The notes under the pieces: generated by a model | The model's database searches: none | Seen by the model: the letters and a program-made list of their open reading frames with translations, nothing else | What the model was told of the DNA's origin: nothing | In this document: piece by piece, positions 44,414-54,687 of the stretch | Layout: each line of letters opens with the position of its first letter | How positions within the stretch are numbered: position 1 is the first letter of the stretch | Position numbers and translations under genes: made by a program | Source: Sphingobacterium wenxiniae | GTDB lineage: Bacteria; Bacteroidota; Bacteroidia; Sphingobacteriales; Sphingobacteriaceae | Direction: 5' to 3' | Assembly (NCBI RefSeq): GCF_900116225.1 | Contig: NZ_FOZZ01000017.1 | Coordinates: 1 to 64,000, forward strand | Length of the DNA stretch: 64,000 nucleotides

Positions 44414-44908
44414 TTAAAGATCAATAGAAAAGGTCAATCTGACACTTCCATCGGGAAGAATGTCTTCTTGTACGAGTTTCATACCTGATTTAATACACAC
44501 TTTCGCCGAACCTGAATTCTGCTTATATAAGCGTGCATATACCCGTTTAGCATGCAAGTTCGTACGGCAATAACTCAGAAGTGTTTTGCACACTTTTGTT
44601 CCATACCCTTGATTCCAAAAGTTGCGTCGTAAGATAAAACCAATCTCATAAGCATCTGTTTCCGGATAGTTGAAAATTCCCGCTTCACCCATAAACTCAT
44701 GTTCCTTGGTTTCAACGGTGTGTATGCCAATGCCGGGCTGTGTGTTGTATTTTACCATTTTCTCCTCAACATCATGGGCATTCCATTCTTTTAGCCCTCC
44801 AGGTATGAAGGTCATTACTTCCTTATCGTTGTACATTTCCAGAAAGAAGGAGAGATCCTGTGGATCGTAGGGACGGATAATGAAATTGTTTTCTTCGACG
44901 TATAGCAT
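44414..44908 (-). CDS. GNAT family N-acetyltransferase (RimJ-like)
   Basis: 164 residues with the GNAT layout: IIRPYDPQDLSFFLEMYND, GIHTVETKEHEFMGEAGI, YEIGFILRRNFWNQGYGTKV (acetyl-CoA-binding loop R-x-x-x-x-G-x-G/A), and VYARLYKQNSGSAKVCIKSGM, the RimJ/RimL signature of protein or small-molecule N-acetyltransferases. Target unknown. Alone on its strand. Confidence 0.85.
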   Translation of the reverse strand: MLYVEENNFIIRPYDPQDLSFFLEMYNDKEVMTFIPGGLKEWNAHDVEEKMVKYNTQPGIGIHTVETKEHEFMGEAGIFNYPETDAYEIGFILRRNFWNQGYGTKVCKTLLSYCRTNLHAKRVYARLYKQNSGSAKVCIKSGMKLVQEDILPDGSVRLTFSIDL

Positions 44909-45043
44909 GGTTTAAATTTAGCATAAAAGGAGAACAAAACAATCCTGTTACTTAAACGTTTTCGTGTTTCATGCAAACGATTGTGTGGGGTAAATGTGCT
45001 TAAATACAACTATATTCGGTTATTGTTATAATCCTATTAACGC

Positions 45044-47140
45044 ATGATGATATTTAAACATAAGAACTCCTTTCTCTTGGCCATTGGCCTACTTGGTGCA
45101 ACCTCTCTTTTTGGACAGTCAAGGGAAGTGAAACCCTTTAATGACAACTGGCAATATTATAAAGCCAATAACTCGACCATTTTTACGGATTTTGATAACG
45201 GACAAAAATACGTTGAAAGCCAAGGGCAATGGACGCGCCTAGAGATATGGGAAGATGTTCAATTGCCTCATACCTACAACAAGGTCGACATGCAAACGGA
45301 TCGAAACTTCTTTGAAGGCAAAGCCGTCTATAGAAAGAAGTTTGAGGTGAATCCTTCCGATAAGGATAAACGGACTTTTATCAAGTTTGAAGGTGTCGGC
45401 GCTGTGGCGCAGATTTATATTAACGATAATTATATAGGTGAGCATAAAGGTGGTTATTCCATGTTTGTCTTTGAAATCACCAATTCGGTGGAGTACGATA
45501 AGGAAAATACGATAACGGTGGTTACCGATAACAAATCACGGAGGGATGTATTGCCTATCAATCAGTTTCTATTTCCTGTGTATGGCGGTATCTACAGACC
45601 GGTTCATATCATCACGACCAACAAAACCAATTTTTTGGTCACTGACCAGGCTTCTCCCGGAATTTACATACGGCAGAAGAATGTATCGGCAAAAGGAGCG
45701 GATATTCAAATAGAAACCAAACTTGAAACCAAAGAAAAAACGGTACAACAAGGAGAGCTGATTACCGAAATACGTGATCATGAAGGCAAGCTGGTTGTCA
45801 GTGAAAAACAACCTGTGCGCATCAGTCCGCAAGGTGTTACCTATGCCACACAAAGTCTGTCCCTTAAAAACCCGCATTTATGGGATGGTATAAGGGATCC
45901 TTACCTTTATGCCGTACATGCAAAGCTTGTCGTGAATGGAAAAGAACAGGATGCCGTAAAGCAACCTTTAGGTGTGCGTACTGTAGAGATTGTAGCTGGA
46001 AAAGGTGTGCTTCTGAATGGGAAGCAATATCCAATGTATGGTGTCTGTCGTCATCAAGACCGTGAAGGCTTTGGTTCTGCACTAAGTTTTGAACAGCACA
46101 AAGAAGATTTCTTGCTGATGAAGGAAATGGGAGTGACTACGGTTCGGTTAGCACACTACCAACAGTCGCCGGAAGCTTATGCATTAGCCGATACGCTTGG
46201 ATTTCTTATTTGGGCAGAAATACCTTTTGTAAACCGGGTGTCTCATTACGAAAATGATAATGCCAAATCCCAGATGACTGAATTGGTTAAACAAAATTTT
46301 AACCATCCGTCCATCTATATTTGGGGAGTACATAATGAGGTCTACTCGAAAACGGCCGATGAACAGGTTCCTGTCCTGTCAAGAGAGCTGAATGATATTG
46401 CCAAAACATTGGACCCCGATCGATATACCGGTGCAGTTAGCGGATATAATGTCATCGACCGTCAGGAAAACCTTTCTACCGATGTGCAGGGTATCAATCA
46501 TTACTTTGGCTGGTATGGTGGCAAAATCGAGGATTTAGGCCCTTGGGCAAAAAAGGTACAACAAGATTTTCCGGAATATAAGGTGATGCTTACAGAATAT
46601 GGAGCGGATGGGAATATCGATATCGGACAAGAATCTATTGAAAAACCTGAAAATGTGGTAACCGGAAAATCATTTCAGGAAAATTACCAGACAGAAACCC
46701 ATATCCAACAATGGGCGATGATTGAACAGAATCCTATTATTGTCGCTTCTTACGTGTGGAATATGTTTGAATTTGCCGTGCCTGCATGGAATCGGGGTGG
46801 CGTCAATGCCCGTAACCTGAAAGGTCTGATTACGTTTGACCGGAAACGCAAAAAGGATTCTTTCTACTGGTATAAAGCTAATTGGAACCCGGAACCGATG
46901 ATCTATCTTGCGAATAGAAGGGATAATAAACGGACACAGGGAACAAGCAAAATCCAGGTATTTTCCAATCTGCCTGCTGTCACTATCGAGGTAAATGGTA
47001 AAGCTTATCCAGCGAAACAAGGTGTCAATGCGAAGCATTGGGTCGTTGATCAGGTAAGCTTGAATAAAGGTGAGAACCTCATCAAAGCTTATGGAGAAGA
47101 TAAGGGGTTGACAGATGAGATGACTTGGATATTAGATTAA
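45044..47140 (+). CDS. Exported glycoside hydrolase family 2 enzyme (beta-galactosidase-like)
   Basis: 698 residues with signal peptide (1-24, SLFGQ). Domain order is that of GH2: sugar-binding jelly roll (about 30-190: DVQLPHTYNKVDMQ, KFEGVGAVAQIYIND, YGGIYRPVHI), Ig-like domain (195-300), TIM barrel (300-610) with CRHQDREGFG, acid/base Glu in WGVHNEVYSKT and nucleophile Glu in MLTEYGADG. A short C-terminal beta domain follows. Beta-galactosidase or related activity; the exact sugar is undecided. Operon with a GH29 fucosidase 12 bp downstream, so both probably trim one glycan outside the inner membrane. Confidence 0.9.
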   Translation: MMIFKHKNSFLLAIGLLGATSLFGQSREVKPFNDNWQYYKANNSTIFTDFDNGQKYVESQGQWTRLEIWEDVQLPHTYNKVDMQTDRNFFEGKAVYRKKFEVNPSDKDKRTFIKFEGVGAVAQIYINDNYIGEHKGGYSMFVFEITNSVEYDKENTITVVTDNKSRRDVLPINQFLFPVYGGIYRPVHIITTNKTNFLVTDQASPGIYIRQKNVSAKGADIQIETKLETKEKTVQQGELITEIRDHEGKLVVSEKQPVRISPQGVTYATQSLSLKNPHLWDGIRDPYLYAVHAKLVVNGKEQDAVKQPLGVRTVEIVAGKGVLLNGKQYPMYGVCRHQDREGFGSALSFEQHKEDFLLMKEMGVTTVRLAHYQQSPEAYALADTLGFLIWAEIPFVNRVSHYENDNAKSQMTELVKQNFNHPSIYIWGVHNEVYSKTADEQVPVLSRELNDIAKTLDPDRYTGAVSGYNVIDRQENLSTDVQGINHYFGWYGGKIEDLGPWAKKVQQDFPEYKVMLTEYGADGNIDIGQESIEKPENVVTGKSFQENYQTETHIQQWAMIEQNPIIVASYVWNMFEFAVPAWNRGGVNARNLKGLITFDRKRKKDSFYWYKANWNPEPMIYLANRRDNKRTQGTSKIQVFSNLPAVTIEVNGKAYPAKQGVNAKHWVVDQVSLNKGENLIKAYGEDKGLTDEMTWILD

Positions 47141-47152
47141 AAAAAGCGAAAA

Positions 47153-48655
47153 ATGAGGACATTATTGAAATATGCGTTAGTGGCGGGAACTGTAGGACTT
47201 TGTGCGCTACAGGCTCAAGCACAGTGGACGGGGCCAAAGCCTAAAATCACAGAACAGAAAGAAATCAAATATGGTCCGTTGGTGGCAGCGAACCGTACAG
47301 ATGAGAATATGGAAGCATTCCGAAACTACGGACTCGGACAATTTATTCATTGGGGTGTCTATGCAATCCCGGGGAATGAATGGGAAGGTGTGAGCGCACG
47401 GGGAGGAGCTGCGGCTTCAGAATGGATACGTTCTTGGCGCGGTCCGAATGCTCCTAATGACTGGACGTCCATATACGATAATTTGTATAAGCAATTTAAC
47501 CCTAAGTCTTTTGATGCGAAGCGATGGGCTAAGCAGGCCAAAGATATGGGCGCAAAGTACATGATTTTTACGACTAAGCACCATGATGGTTTTGCGCTAT
47601 GGCCAACGAAATATACGGATTATAACATCACCAAATCTCCTTACAAAAAGGATATTGTTAAGGAGGTTGTAGATGCCTATACAGCTGAAGGGATTGATGT
47701 ATATCTCTATTTTTCGGTGTTGGAATGGAATAACCCAGATTATTTCTACAAAGCTCCGCAGACAACAGAAGAAAAGGAAAAGTATAACCAGTTCTTACAG
47801 TACACCCGAAATCAGCTTTTGGAGCTGCTTGATAATTATCCACAGATTAAAGGTTTTTGGTTTGATGGTACATGGGATCAAGCTTGGATTCAAGCTTATG
47901 AATTCACCTATAATCTGGAAAAAGAGTTGCGAGCGAAACATCCGGGATTAATTATTGGTTCGCGCTTCCGTAATGATGAGTATGGAAAGCGACATTTTGA
48001 TAGTAACGGTAGGTTATTAGGCGATTATGAACAAGGTTGGGAGCGTAAAATGCCGCAGGATTTCGAATGGCTGGATGGCAATGACTGGGATGCGGTGATG
48101 ACTATTCCGCCTAACGGTTGGGGGTATATGAAAGACTGGTCTGGTCTCTACACGAAAACTACTGATGATTTATTGGATATGTTGATGCATTCTGTATCTA
48201 TGAATGGTAATTTCGTACTGAATTTTGGGCCGGATGGGCAAGGAAACATGCATCCTGGGGAAGATGTATTGGCCAAAGAAATTGGCGAGTGGATGCAGGT
48301 GAACGGTGAGGCTGTGTATGGGGTGCGTCACGCAGGCTTACCAACTTCTAAGTTGGGGTATTATACCAAAAAGGACCAAACCCTTTACCTTACGGTTTTC
48401 AACAAACCTGTCAACAATATTGTTCGCATAGCCGTTCCTAAGAAAGCGGAGGAGGTACCCGTTACAGCACAGCTGTTGGTGAATAAAAAGGCTCTTGAAG
48501 TGAAACACTCGGATATTGGTTTGGATTTGGATAAGAACACCTACTATGATATTCAACTGCCGGCGGATTTTAAATCGGAACGTGCTTTTGTTATCAAAAT
48601 GCAATTGGGTGCTCCGAAAGCGCAATCAGAGAAGCTGATGGATGCTAAGATGTAG
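47153..48655 (+). CDS. Exported alpha-L-fucosidase, GH29
   Basis: 500 residues, signal peptide (1-24, LQAQAQ). GH29 signatures: GLGQFIHWGVYAIPGNEWEG, MIFTTKHHDGFALWPTKYTD, and KGFWFDGTWD with the nucleophilic Asp; TIPPNGWGYMKDW and MNGNFVLNFGPDGQG close the barrel, followed by a beta-sandwich tail. It releases alpha-L-fucose. With the GH2 enzyme it suggests use of a fucosylated galactoside such as xyloglucan or host-type glycan, an inference; no SusCD pair is in the window. Confidence 0.93.
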   Translation: MRTLLKYALVAGTVGLCALQAQAQWTGPKPKITEQKEIKYGPLVAANRTDENMEAFRNYGLGQFIHWGVYAIPGNEWEGVSARGGAAASEWIRSWRGPNAPNDWTSIYDNLYKQFNPKSFDAKRWAKQAKDMGAKYMIFTTKHHDGFALWPTKYTDYNITKSPYKKDIVKEVVDAYTAEGIDVYLYFSVLEWNNPDYFYKAPQTTEEKEKYNQFLQYTRNQLLELLDNYPQIKGFWFDGTWDQAWIQAYEFTYNLEKELRAKHPGLIIGSRFRNDEYGKRHFDSNGRLLGDYEQGWERKMPQDFEWLDGNDWDAVMTIPPNGWGYMKDWSGLYTKTTDDLLDMLMHSVSMNGNFVLNFGPDGQGNMHPGEDVLAKEIGEWMQVNGEAVYGVRHAGLPTSKLGYYTKKDQTLYLTVFNKPVNNIVRIAVPKKAEEVPVTAQLLVNKKALEVKHSDIGLDLDKNTYYDIQLPADFKSERAFVIKMQLGAPKAQSEKLMDAKM

Positions 48656-48670
48656 AGAAATATAAGCAAT

Positions 48671-48698
48671 AAAAAAAGCGCCATAAGGCGCTTTTTTT
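48671..48698. terminator. Bidirectional terminator between GH29 and arginine decarboxylase genes
   Basis: A-run then AGCGCC, loop ATAA, GGCGCT and seven T. It touches the stop codon of the convergent decarboxylase gene. Confidence 0.9.
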
Positions 48699-50088
48699 AT
48701 TGATATCCTAACAGTTTCATAACTTGTTTGGAGTTTTGTTCCTCTCCGAACACTTCATAGTTGAACGTCTCGTCCCGATTTCTTCTAACCAAGACATGCT
48801 TAGGTGAAGGTAGCAGACAGTGATGTATACCGCCATAGCCACTCAATACATCCTGATAAGCACCAGTATGGAAGAAGCCTAAATATTGTACTTTTCTAGT
48901 TTTTGGCATGAACACCGAGTTCATGTGGGCTTCTTGATTGTAATAATCCTGTCCGTCGCAAGTAATCCCCCCTAAGTTCACCCGTTCATACTCGGAATCC
49001 CAATTGTTGATAGGTAAGAGGATGTACTTTTGGTTCAAAGCCCAAACATCAGGAAGATTAGTAATAAATGAGCCATCTATCATGAACCATTTCTCACGGT
49101 CATTCTGTTGTTTGCGGCCCAATACTTTGTACAAGATACCCGATGCTTCGGCTACAGTATATTTTCCAAATTCAGTGATGATATCTGGTTCCATAACATC
49201 ATGGTGAGCACAGATCTGCTTAATGCGGTTGACGATTTCGTTGACCATATATTCGTAGTCAAAATCATGCACCAACGAGTCCTTGAATGGCATACCACCA
49301 CCAATGTCTAAGGTGTCTAAATCTGGGTTTACCTTCTTGAACTTACAATATAAGGTAACATATTTTTCTAATTCGTTCCAGTAATAAGGCGTATCCGAAA
49401 TACCGGAATTAATGAAAAAGTGAAGCAATTTTACCTTGAAATTAGGATTGTCTGCGACCTTGTTGTTGTAAAAATCGATAACATCCTCCATACGGATACC
49501 CAATCTCGACGTATAAAATTGTGAGTCTGGTTGCTCTTCCGATGCAATACGAATACCCAAAGCGCAAGGTTCATCCAATTCGATTTCATCGTCATAGAGG
49601 TTGAATTCTTCTTTGTTGTCCAAAACAGGGATAATATTCGTATACCCATCATGGATCATGTCGATGATATACTGTTTGTATTGATATGTCTTAAAGCCAT
49701 TACAAATGACTGTAATATCTTTGGTGACTGTACCTGCTCTTTCGAGTGAGTCAATCATAGGCATATCGAATGCCGACGAGGTCTCCAAGTGGATATCGTT
49801 TTTAAGCGCTTCTTCAACAATATGCTTAAAATGGGAAGATTTCGTACAATAGCAGTATTTATACGAACCTCGGTAATCATTTTTCAAGATGGCCGTCTGA
49901 AAAAGGATTTTAGCCTGTTGAATTTTTTTGCTGACAATGGGCAAATAGGTAAAACGCAAGGGAGTACCGTACGTCTCTATCATCTCCATCAAATTCAAAT
50001 CGTGGAAGTACAATTCGTCATCGATAATCTCGAATCCGTCTTGTGGAAAACCAACACTTAAGTCAAGAAATTCCTGATAGCTCTGCAT
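48697..50088 (-). CDS. speA: Biosynthetic-type arginine decarboxylase (short, PLP fold III)
   Basis: 463 residues, the short form typical of Bacteroidota. Alanine-racemase-fold decarboxylase: PLP-Lys in YKYCYCTKSSH, ETSSAFDMPMIDSLERAG, ICNGFKTYQYKQYI, LDIGGGMPFKDSL (phosphate-binding glycine loop), EFGKYTVAEASG, and near the C terminus the conserved FFHTGAYQD. It makes agmatine from arginine for polyamine synthesis. Divergent from argS, another arginine user. Promoter box TATCTTTG lies 17 bp upstream. Confidence 0.9.
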   Translation of the reverse strand: MQSYQEFLDLSVGFPQDGFEIIDDELYFHDLNLMEMIETYGTPLRFTYLPIVSKKIQQAKILFQTAILKNDYRGSYKYCYCTKSSHFKHIVEEALKNDIHLETSSAFDMPMIDSLERAGTVTKDITVICNGFKTYQYKQYIIDMIHDGYTNIIPVLDNKEEFNLYDDEIELDEPCALGIRIASEEQPDSQFYTSRLGIRMEDVIDFYNNKVADNPNFKVKLLHFFINSGISDTPYYWNELEKYVTLYCKFKKVNPDLDTLDIGGGMPFKDSLVHDFDYEYMVNEIVNRIKQICAHHDVMEPDIITEFGKYTVAEASGILYKVLGRKQQNDREKWFMIDGSFITNLPDVWALNQKYILLPINNWDSEYERVNLGGITCDGQDYYNQEAHMNSVFMPKTRKVQYLGFFHTGAYQDVLSGYGGIHHCLLPSPKHVLVRRNRDETFNYEVFGEEQNSKQVMKLLGYQ

Positions 50089-50104
50089 TTTTTATTATTT
50101 TTGG

Positions 50105-50134
50105 CAAAGATATACTTTCATAATGAATAACAAT
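50105..50134 (-). promoter_or_regulatory. Promoter of the arginine decarboxylase gene
   Basis: Minus-strand TATCTTTG (plus 50105-50112) with ATTG 18 bp upstream (plus 50131-50134). Predicted start near 50100, about 12 nt before the ATG. Confidence 0.55.
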
Positions 50135-50196
50135 CATAATCTGTGATATTTTTCAATCTCATTATCAGAAAGTTATAAAATTTACGAAATAATTAC

Positions 50197-51981
50197 ATGG
50201 CTACTTCTATTCAACAGACATTAATTGAGCAAACAGTACAAGCTGTTAAGGAGCTTTATGCTGCCGATATTCCTGCTGCACAGATTACCTTACAGGAAAC
50301 CCGTAAGGAATTTGAAGGGCAGATTACCATTGTCACCTTTCCCGTTACCCGCTTTTCCAAAAAATCGCCGGAACAGACAGGTACCGAGATTGGAACCTTT
50401 CTGAAAGAGCGGATTTCAAGTATCGCAGATTTCAATGTCATTAAGGGATTCCTGAACATTAGTTTATCGGATGCTTATTGGATTGGATTGGCCAATACGT
50501 CAATGCTGGAAGATAACTATGGAAAATTCCCTGCGAATGGTAGGAAATTAATGGTGGAATATAGCTCCCCGAATACCAATAAACCATTGCACTTAGGGCA
50601 TATTCGTAACAATCTTTTAGGTTATTCGGTTGCTGAGATTCTAAAAGCCTATGGTTATGATGTTATCAAAGCAAATTTGGTTAATGACCGTGGAATACAT
50701 ATCTGTAAATCCATGTTGGCATGGCAGAAATATGGTAATGGAGAAACTCCAGAATCATCCGGCCTTAAAGGTGACCATTTAGTAGGTAAGTACTATGTCA
50801 TCTTCGATAAAGAGTACAAAAAAGAAATCGATGCTTTAAAAGCAGAAGGTCAATTGGAAGAAGAGGCAAAGAAAAATGCACCTTTAATGAAGGAAGCGCA
50901 ATTGATGCTGCAAAAATGGGAAGCCAACGATGAGGAAGTTATCCAATTATGGAAAACGATGAATGGTTGGGTGTATGCGGGTTTTGAAAAAACTTATAAG
51001 CAACTTGGGGTAGATTTTGATAAATTCTACTACGAATCCAATACTTACTTATTGGGAAAAGACATTATTCAAGAAGGCTTGGATAAAGGAGTTTTCTTCA
51101 AAAAAGAGGACAACTCGGTTTGGATTGACTTGACTGATGAAGGGTTAGATCAGAAATTGGTGTTGCGTGGTGACGGTACCTCCGTGTATATTACACAAGA
51201 TTTGGGTACTGCACAATTGAAATACGATGAATTCCAGATGGATGAGTCTATTTATGTTGTTGGTAATGAACAGGATTACCACTTTAAGGTGCTTTTCTTG
51301 ATATTAAAGAAAATAGGCAAATCTTGGGCAGAAGGATTGTTCCATCTTTCTTACGGGATGGTTGATTTGCCTTCAGGTAAGATGAAATCGCGCGAAGGTA
51401 CCGTAGTTGATGCAGACGACCTAATGCAGGAGATGTTAGAAACTGCAAAAACACGGACGGAAGAATTAGGAAAAACGGACGATTTCTCGGAGGAAGAAAA
51501 AGCAGATTTATACGATACCATAGGTATGGGTGCTTTGAAATATTTCCTTTTAAAGGTCGACCCTAAGAAACGACTATTGTTCGATCCGAATGAATCGGTA
51601 GACTTCCAAGGACATACCGGACCATTTATTCAATACACACATGCGCGTATCAAATCGGTATTGCGTAGAGCCGATTACAGTTCATCTGTCGCTGTTGTTA
51701 ACCCGGAACAATTATCTGTATATGAACGGGATTTGATAAATGCTTTAAGTAATTATCCAGCGATATTGGAAACAGCTGCTAAGGAATTTTCTCCTGCTCA
51801 TTTGGCAAACTATGTGTATGAAATAGCAAAGATATACAACAAGTTTTACCACGAAGAAAGCATCTTGAAAGCAGAAGACGAAACCGCAAAAATTTTCCGC
51901 CTGCATTTATCAGCAATTTCCGCTAAGGTTATAGCTGAGAGTATGCGCCTATTAGGCATTCGAGTACCGGAGAGGATGTAG
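50197..51981 (+). CDS. argS: Arginyl-tRNA synthetase
   Basis: 594 residues, class I synthetase. N-terminal Add-1 domain (1-110), then VEYSSPNTNKPLHLGHIRNN containing the HIGH-type HLGH, LVNDRGIHICKSMLAWQ, the SGKMKSREGT stretch corresponding to KMSKS-like residues, and the C-terminal anticodon-binding helices (YTHARIKSVLRRADY onward) ending in RLLGIRVPERM. Essential for translation. Divergent from arginine decarboxylase; no riboswitch or T-box is evident. Confidence 0.96.
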   Translation: MATSIQQTLIEQTVQAVKELYAADIPAAQITLQETRKEFEGQITIVTFPVTRFSKKSPEQTGTEIGTFLKERISSIADFNVIKGFLNISLSDAYWIGLANTSMLEDNYGKFPANGRKLMVEYSSPNTNKPLHLGHIRNNLLGYSVAEILKAYGYDVIKANLVNDRGIHICKSMLAWQKYGNGETPESSGLKGDHLVGKYYVIFDKEYKKEIDALKAEGQLEEEAKKNAPLMKEAQLMLQKWEANDEEVIQLWKTMNGWVYAGFEKTYKQLGVDFDKFYYESNTYLLGKDIIQEGLDKGVFFKKEDNSVWIDLTDEGLDQKLVLRGDGTSVYITQDLGTAQLKYDEFQMDESIYVVGNEQDYHFKVLFLILKKIGKSWAEGLFHLSYGMVDLPSGKMKSREGTVVDADDLMQEMLETAKTRTEELGKTDDFSEEEKADLYDTIGMGALKYFLLKVDPKKRLLFDPNESVDFQGHTGPFIQYTHARIKSVLRRADYSSSVAVVNPEQLSVYERDLINALSNYPAILETAAKEFSPAHLANYVYEIAKIYNKFYHEESILKAEDETAKIFRLHLSAISAKVIAESMRLLGIRVPERM

Positions 51982-52075
51982 GTTTTGTAGTATTGCGTAG
52001 TGAGTATTGAGTAAGGAGTTTTAGTTTCCCTCCTAACCAAATCAAAATAATGATAGTTTTTTATAAGATTATTCG

Positions 52076-53155
52076 ATGAACAAAACATACAAAATAGGAT
52101 TAATTGGTTTTTCTATTGGCGGGCAGGTTTTCCATGCACCTTTTATTGCAGGGAATCCTTTTTTAGAACTTTATAAAGTCACTGCACGTAAGGCAGAGCA
52201 ACAAGAACTGTTGGCATCAAGATATCCTGAAGCAATAGCGGTATCTACTGTAGAGGATATCATTGATGACGCCGCTGTAGATATAGTCGTGGTTGCTACA
52301 TCGAATGATGTGCATTTCTCTTTGGCAAAACGTACTCTTGAAGCCGGAAAACATGTTGTAGTGGAAAAGCCTTTCACCATAACTACAGCCGAAGCCGATG
52401 AATTGATCGCTTTGGCAGAAGCTAAAGGTCTTCTGCTTACGGTACACCATAACGCACGCTTTCACTCGGATTTCAAGACGGTGAAAGAGGTTATCAGAGA
52501 GGGGAGATTAGGACCGGTGGTCAATTACCAAGCACGTTTTGACCGCTTCCGTAATTATAGACGGGTTGGGCAATGGCGTGAAGAAGATTTACCCGGTTCA
52601 GGTACGCACTATGATTTAGGTGCACACTTAATCGATCAAGCTTTACAGCTCTTTGGAAAACCGGGTGCTGTTTTTGCTGACTTGCGCAGATCACGGGAAG
52701 GTGCACGAGCTGTGGATGATTTTGAATTTATTTTGAGCTATCCAAACTTAAAAGTTTCCCTCTTTGGACAGATGTTAGCAAAAGCTCCTACACCACGTTT
52801 TGCCATATATGGTTGGAATGGTTCTTTTGTGAAGCCGGGAGTCGATCCTCAAGAGAATTTATTGCGTGCAGGAGCCTTACCTCATGAGCATACCGATTGG
52901 GGACAGGAAAACCCGAATATTTACGGTACTTTAAACCTGTTGGAAGATGGAAAAGATGTGGAAGAGACAGTCGTTAGTGCGATAGGAACTGGACAAGATT
53001 TTTACCAGAATATAGTTGATGTGCTGCATGGCGAAGCTGAGCTTATTGTAAAGCCAGAGCAAGGACGTGATGTTATCCGTATTCTGGAAGCCGCAGAGCA
53101 ATCCTGGAAAGAACAAAGGGTAATTTCTTTAGAAGGGTTGCTGATAGGATATTAA
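52076..53155 (+). CDS. Gfo/Idh/MocA family oxidoreductase
   Basis: 359 residues: Rossmann start KIGLIGFSIGGQVFHAPFI, VVVATSNDVHFSLAKRTLEAGKHV, VEKPFTITTAEADEL (EKP motif with catalytic Lys), and the C-terminal domain with DLGAHLIDQALQLFG (catalytic His/Asp helix) and VKPGVDPQEN. YdgJ-like; reduces or oxidises a sugar or cyclitol with NAD(P). Six bases separate it from the next flavoprotein gene, so they are likely cotranscribed. Confidence 0.92.
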   Translation: MNKTYKIGLIGFSIGGQVFHAPFIAGNPFLELYKVTARKAEQQELLASRYPEAIAVSTVEDIIDDAAVDIVVVATSNDVHFSLAKRTLEAGKHVVVEKPFTITTAEADELIALAEAKGLLLTVHHNARFHSDFKTVKEVIREGRLGPVVNYQARFDRFRNYRRVGQWREEDLPGSGTHYDLGAHLIDQALQLFGKPGAVFADLRRSREGARAVDDFEFILSYPNLKVSLFGQMLAKAPTPRFAIYGWNGSFVKPGVDPQENLLRAGALPHEHTDWGQENPNIYGTLNLLEDGKDVEETVVSAIGTGQDFYQNIVDVLHGEAELIVKPEQGRDVIRILEAAEQSWKEQRVISLEGLLIGY

Positions 53156-53161
53156 TATAAA

Positions 53162-54358
53162 ATGGACTACGATGCAATAATCATAGGTGGAGGCGCTTGT
53201 GGACTCATGTGTGCCGTCCAAGCTGGTCTATTGGGAAAACGCACCTTAATCATGGAAAGGAATGAAAAACCCGGTGCGAAGATTCTTATATCTGGTGGGG
53301 GTAGATGTAATTTCACCAACCTTTATACATCCATAGACAATTTTGTCACCCAAAACCCTCATTTTCTGCATACAGCCTTCTCGCAATGGACAGTAGAAGA
53401 CACCATTTCTTTCTTTGAGAACTTTGGGAATATACAAGGGCAGGAAAAGACGCTTGGTCAGCTTTTCCCGACAACCAATAAGGCCAAAGACATTGTCGCT
53501 GTTTTTACAAAATTGATGTATGATACTGCTCAAGATATTTGGTTGAATACGTTTGTAAAGACCGTCCAGAAGCAAGAGAACGGGGCTTATGCACTTACCT
53601 ACGAGCGAGATGGTAAAGAAGGCCGCATCGTTACACCGAAGGTTGTATTTGCATCAGGAGGATTGCCTGTTGCTAAATTGGGAGCTTCGGATTTTGCGCT
53701 TCGCACGGCAAGACAGTTCGGTTTACAAGTTATAACAACCGCACCAGCATTGGTTCCGTTGACTATCACTGGAAAAGATGCCGAATGGTATGCTTCCTTA
53801 GCTGGAAATTCGGTTTTCGCAAGAGTCTACAATGAACAGATAAGCTTTGAGGAAAATATCCTCTTTACGCATTGGGGACTTAGTGGTCCGGCTATCCTCC
53901 AGATTTCTTCGTATTGGAAGGCAGGCGAAAGTTTTACGATAGACTTATTGCCTAAGTTTCGTTTAGACGAGTGTATAAAGCAAGAACGGCAGTCTGGTGG
54001 AAAACGAACAATAGGGCAGCTACTGAGCGATTACTTTACGCGTAAAATGGTAGATGCTTTAGGGAAATATCTCCCTATTGATCTTAAAATTGCCTCATTG
54101 AGTAAGCAAGATGCTAAATTAGTCAGCGATACCATTCATAAGTTTACAGTAAAACCAGCAGGGGATAAAGGTTATGATAAGGCTGAGGTGATGCGTGGTG
54201 GAATCTCGACCGAGGAATTGAATCCACGTACCTTAGAATCCAAAAAACATGCAGGATTGTATTTCGGCGGCGAAGCTGTGGATATTACGGGTTGGCTCGG
54301 TGGATATAATTTCCAATGGGCTTGGGCATCCGGTTATTTAATTGCGCAGGATTTGTAA
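53162..54358 (+). CDS. BaiN/HI0933-type NAD(P)/FAD-dependent oxidoreductase
   Basis: 398 residues: N-terminal dinucleotide-binding AIIIGGGACGLMCAVQAG, KPGAKILISGGGRCNFTN (HI0933 signature), TLGQLFPTTNKAKD, HWGLSGPAILQISSYW, and the closing GGEAVDITGWLGGYNFQWAW. A flavoprotein reductase of uncertain natural substrate. A hairpin-like GGTGATGG ... CCATCACC follows near 54362-54410. Confidence 0.92.
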   Translation: MDYDAIIIGGGACGLMCAVQAGLLGKRTLIMERNEKPGAKILISGGGRCNFTNLYTSIDNFVTQNPHFLHTAFSQWTVEDTISFFENFGNIQGQEKTLGQLFPTTNKAKDIVAVFTKLMYDTAQDIWLNTFVKTVQKQENGAYALTYERDGKEGRIVTPKVVFASGGLPVAKLGASDFALRTARQFGLQVITTAPALVPLTITGKDAEWYASLAGNSVFARVYNEQISFEENILFTHWGLSGPAILQISSYWKAGESFTIDLLPKFRLDECIKQERQSGGKRTIGQLLSDYFTRKMVDALGKYLPIDLKIASLSKQDAKLVSDTIHKFTVKPAGDKGYDKAEVMRGGISTEELNPRTLESKKHAGLYFGGEAVDITGWLGGYNFQWAWASGYLIAQDL

Positions 54359-54439
54359 ACAGGTGATGGTAGTGAAGATAGTGATGGATGATAATACTTC
54401 CATCACCACCGTAACTTCGTGCACTTTGGTCACTTTTCT

Positions 54440-54687
54440 TTATAGCTTTAATGTCCAATCCAAAAAATCTGAAAACACATTCTTCCAAGTATCAAAATTA
54501 TGTTCTCCGTTTTCTACTTCCACATAAGCTGTACTTTCCTTTGAATAACCAATAAGGTGTAGCTCATCGATTAATTCTAATGTATCCTCTATGGAATCGA
54601 TAACACCATTATTATTATTTCTATCCGTTGTTTCATCGTTTGTGCCACATTCAAACCAAAAAGACAAATCTTTTTTCAATGCCCTCG
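54440..54687 (-). pseudogene. Remnant: C-terminus of an alpha/beta-hydrolase-fold esterase
   Basis: On the minus strand the frame KKDLSFWFECGTNDET then DRNNNNGVIDSIEDTLELID and VENGEHNFDTW is the C-terminal 75-80 residues of a Fes/esterase-D-like protein (CGTNDE and the His of EHN belong to the catalytic region). The N-terminal two thirds with the nucleophile are missing and the frame runs into a plus-strand remnant of another gene. The right boundary is approximate. Confidence 0.6.
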